This document shows positions 63,844 through 64,000 of a stretch of 64,000 bases of DNA, in pieces. Under the pieces are notes generated by a model, which was not told the DNA's origin, made no database searches, and worked only from the letters and a program-made list of their open reading frames with translations. Source of the DNA: Aporrectodea caliginosa (lineage: Eukaryota > Annelida > Clitellata > Crassiclitellata > Lumbricidae). Location of the stretch: contig JACEVL010000273.1 in NCBI GenBank assembly GCA_020284085.1, positions 186,001-250,000 of the forward strand, written 5' to 3'. How positions within the stretch are numbered: position 1 is the first letter of the stretch; each line of letters starts with the position of its first letter. Both the position numbers and the translations under genes were made by a program.

Positions 63844-64000
63844 TCGTAATCGTAATCGTAATCTCCAAATTTCTAAAGCGCCACTCGAAAGCCAAGCGCA
63901 GGGCACCAGCTTATTCACGAGCGCTGCGTCTAGTCAGAAGGGTTGTCCAAAGAATAGTCCGAGGAGGTCAGAGTCCGGTTTCCAGAGGATCAGAGGGGTC
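63844..64000 (-). mobile_element. CR1/L2-like LINE 3' end, continues past the window
   Basis: ATCGTAATCGTAATCTCCAA, AAGCGCCACTCGAAAGCCAA, AGGGGTTGTCC-type sequence nearly identical to 60410-60560. It lies 44 bp outside the right hAT end. Confidence 0.85.

Overview
This is invertebrate animal DNA. There are no bacterial-style operons. Coding sequence sits in short exons with GT/AG borders and matching phases, introns are long and AT-rich, and transposable elements (TEs) fill much of the space. The WSC and calcium-binding EGF (cbEGF) gene family, the TE mix (CR1-, RTE- and L2-like LINEs, tRNA-derived SINEs, hAT, piggyBac, long-TIR elements) and many TAGGCCTA palindromes suggest a marine invertebrate, perhaps an echinoderm or other non-vertebrate deuterostome. 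That assignment is inference. Exon borders were assembled by eye from splice consensus, phase agreement and comparison between paralogues.

The core is a tandem cluster of three paralogous minus-strand genes, called A, B and C here (5' ends at the higher coordinates). Gene B (31211 to 18296) is complete: signal peptide, WSC, EGF, WSC, EGF, cbEGF, cbEGF, transmembrane helix, and a short tail with two ITIM-like tyrosine motifs. Its eleven exons join in frame to 492 residues. Gene A (59042 to 34939; 5' exons beyond the right edge) has the same plan, but its cbEGF part has grown to fifteen exons, fourteen of them near copies of one 126-bp exon. Gene C (14801 to 6067) matches the 5' half of B, then stops: no membrane helix or tail is present in the window.

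At the left end, on the plus strand, gene D is a partial protein tyrosine phosphatase: five phase-compatible exons run from the juxtamembrane region to the start of the catalytic core, then break off in a TTTTAG-type repeat near 3373. C and D therefore run tail to tail into one TE-rich block (3.4 to 6.0 kb), and both lack their 3' halves.

The rest is mostly mobile DNA: a nearly whole LINE inserted antisense in the cbEGF array (44.7 to 48.9 kb); a hAT element at 59.3 to 63.8 kb carrying a second transposon, which itself carries a LINE end and an LTR-like piece; a 2-kb element with about 500-bp inverted repeats (35.4 to 37.4 kb); several short hAT-like elements with 8-bp target duplications; piggyBac, RTE and CR1 remnants; SINEs; and micro- and minisatellites.

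From family knowledge, A and B look like type I receptors that bind a ligand (WSC modules may bind glycans) and signal through phosphotyrosine tails. The window does not show their ligand, or any functional link to the nearby phosphatase.
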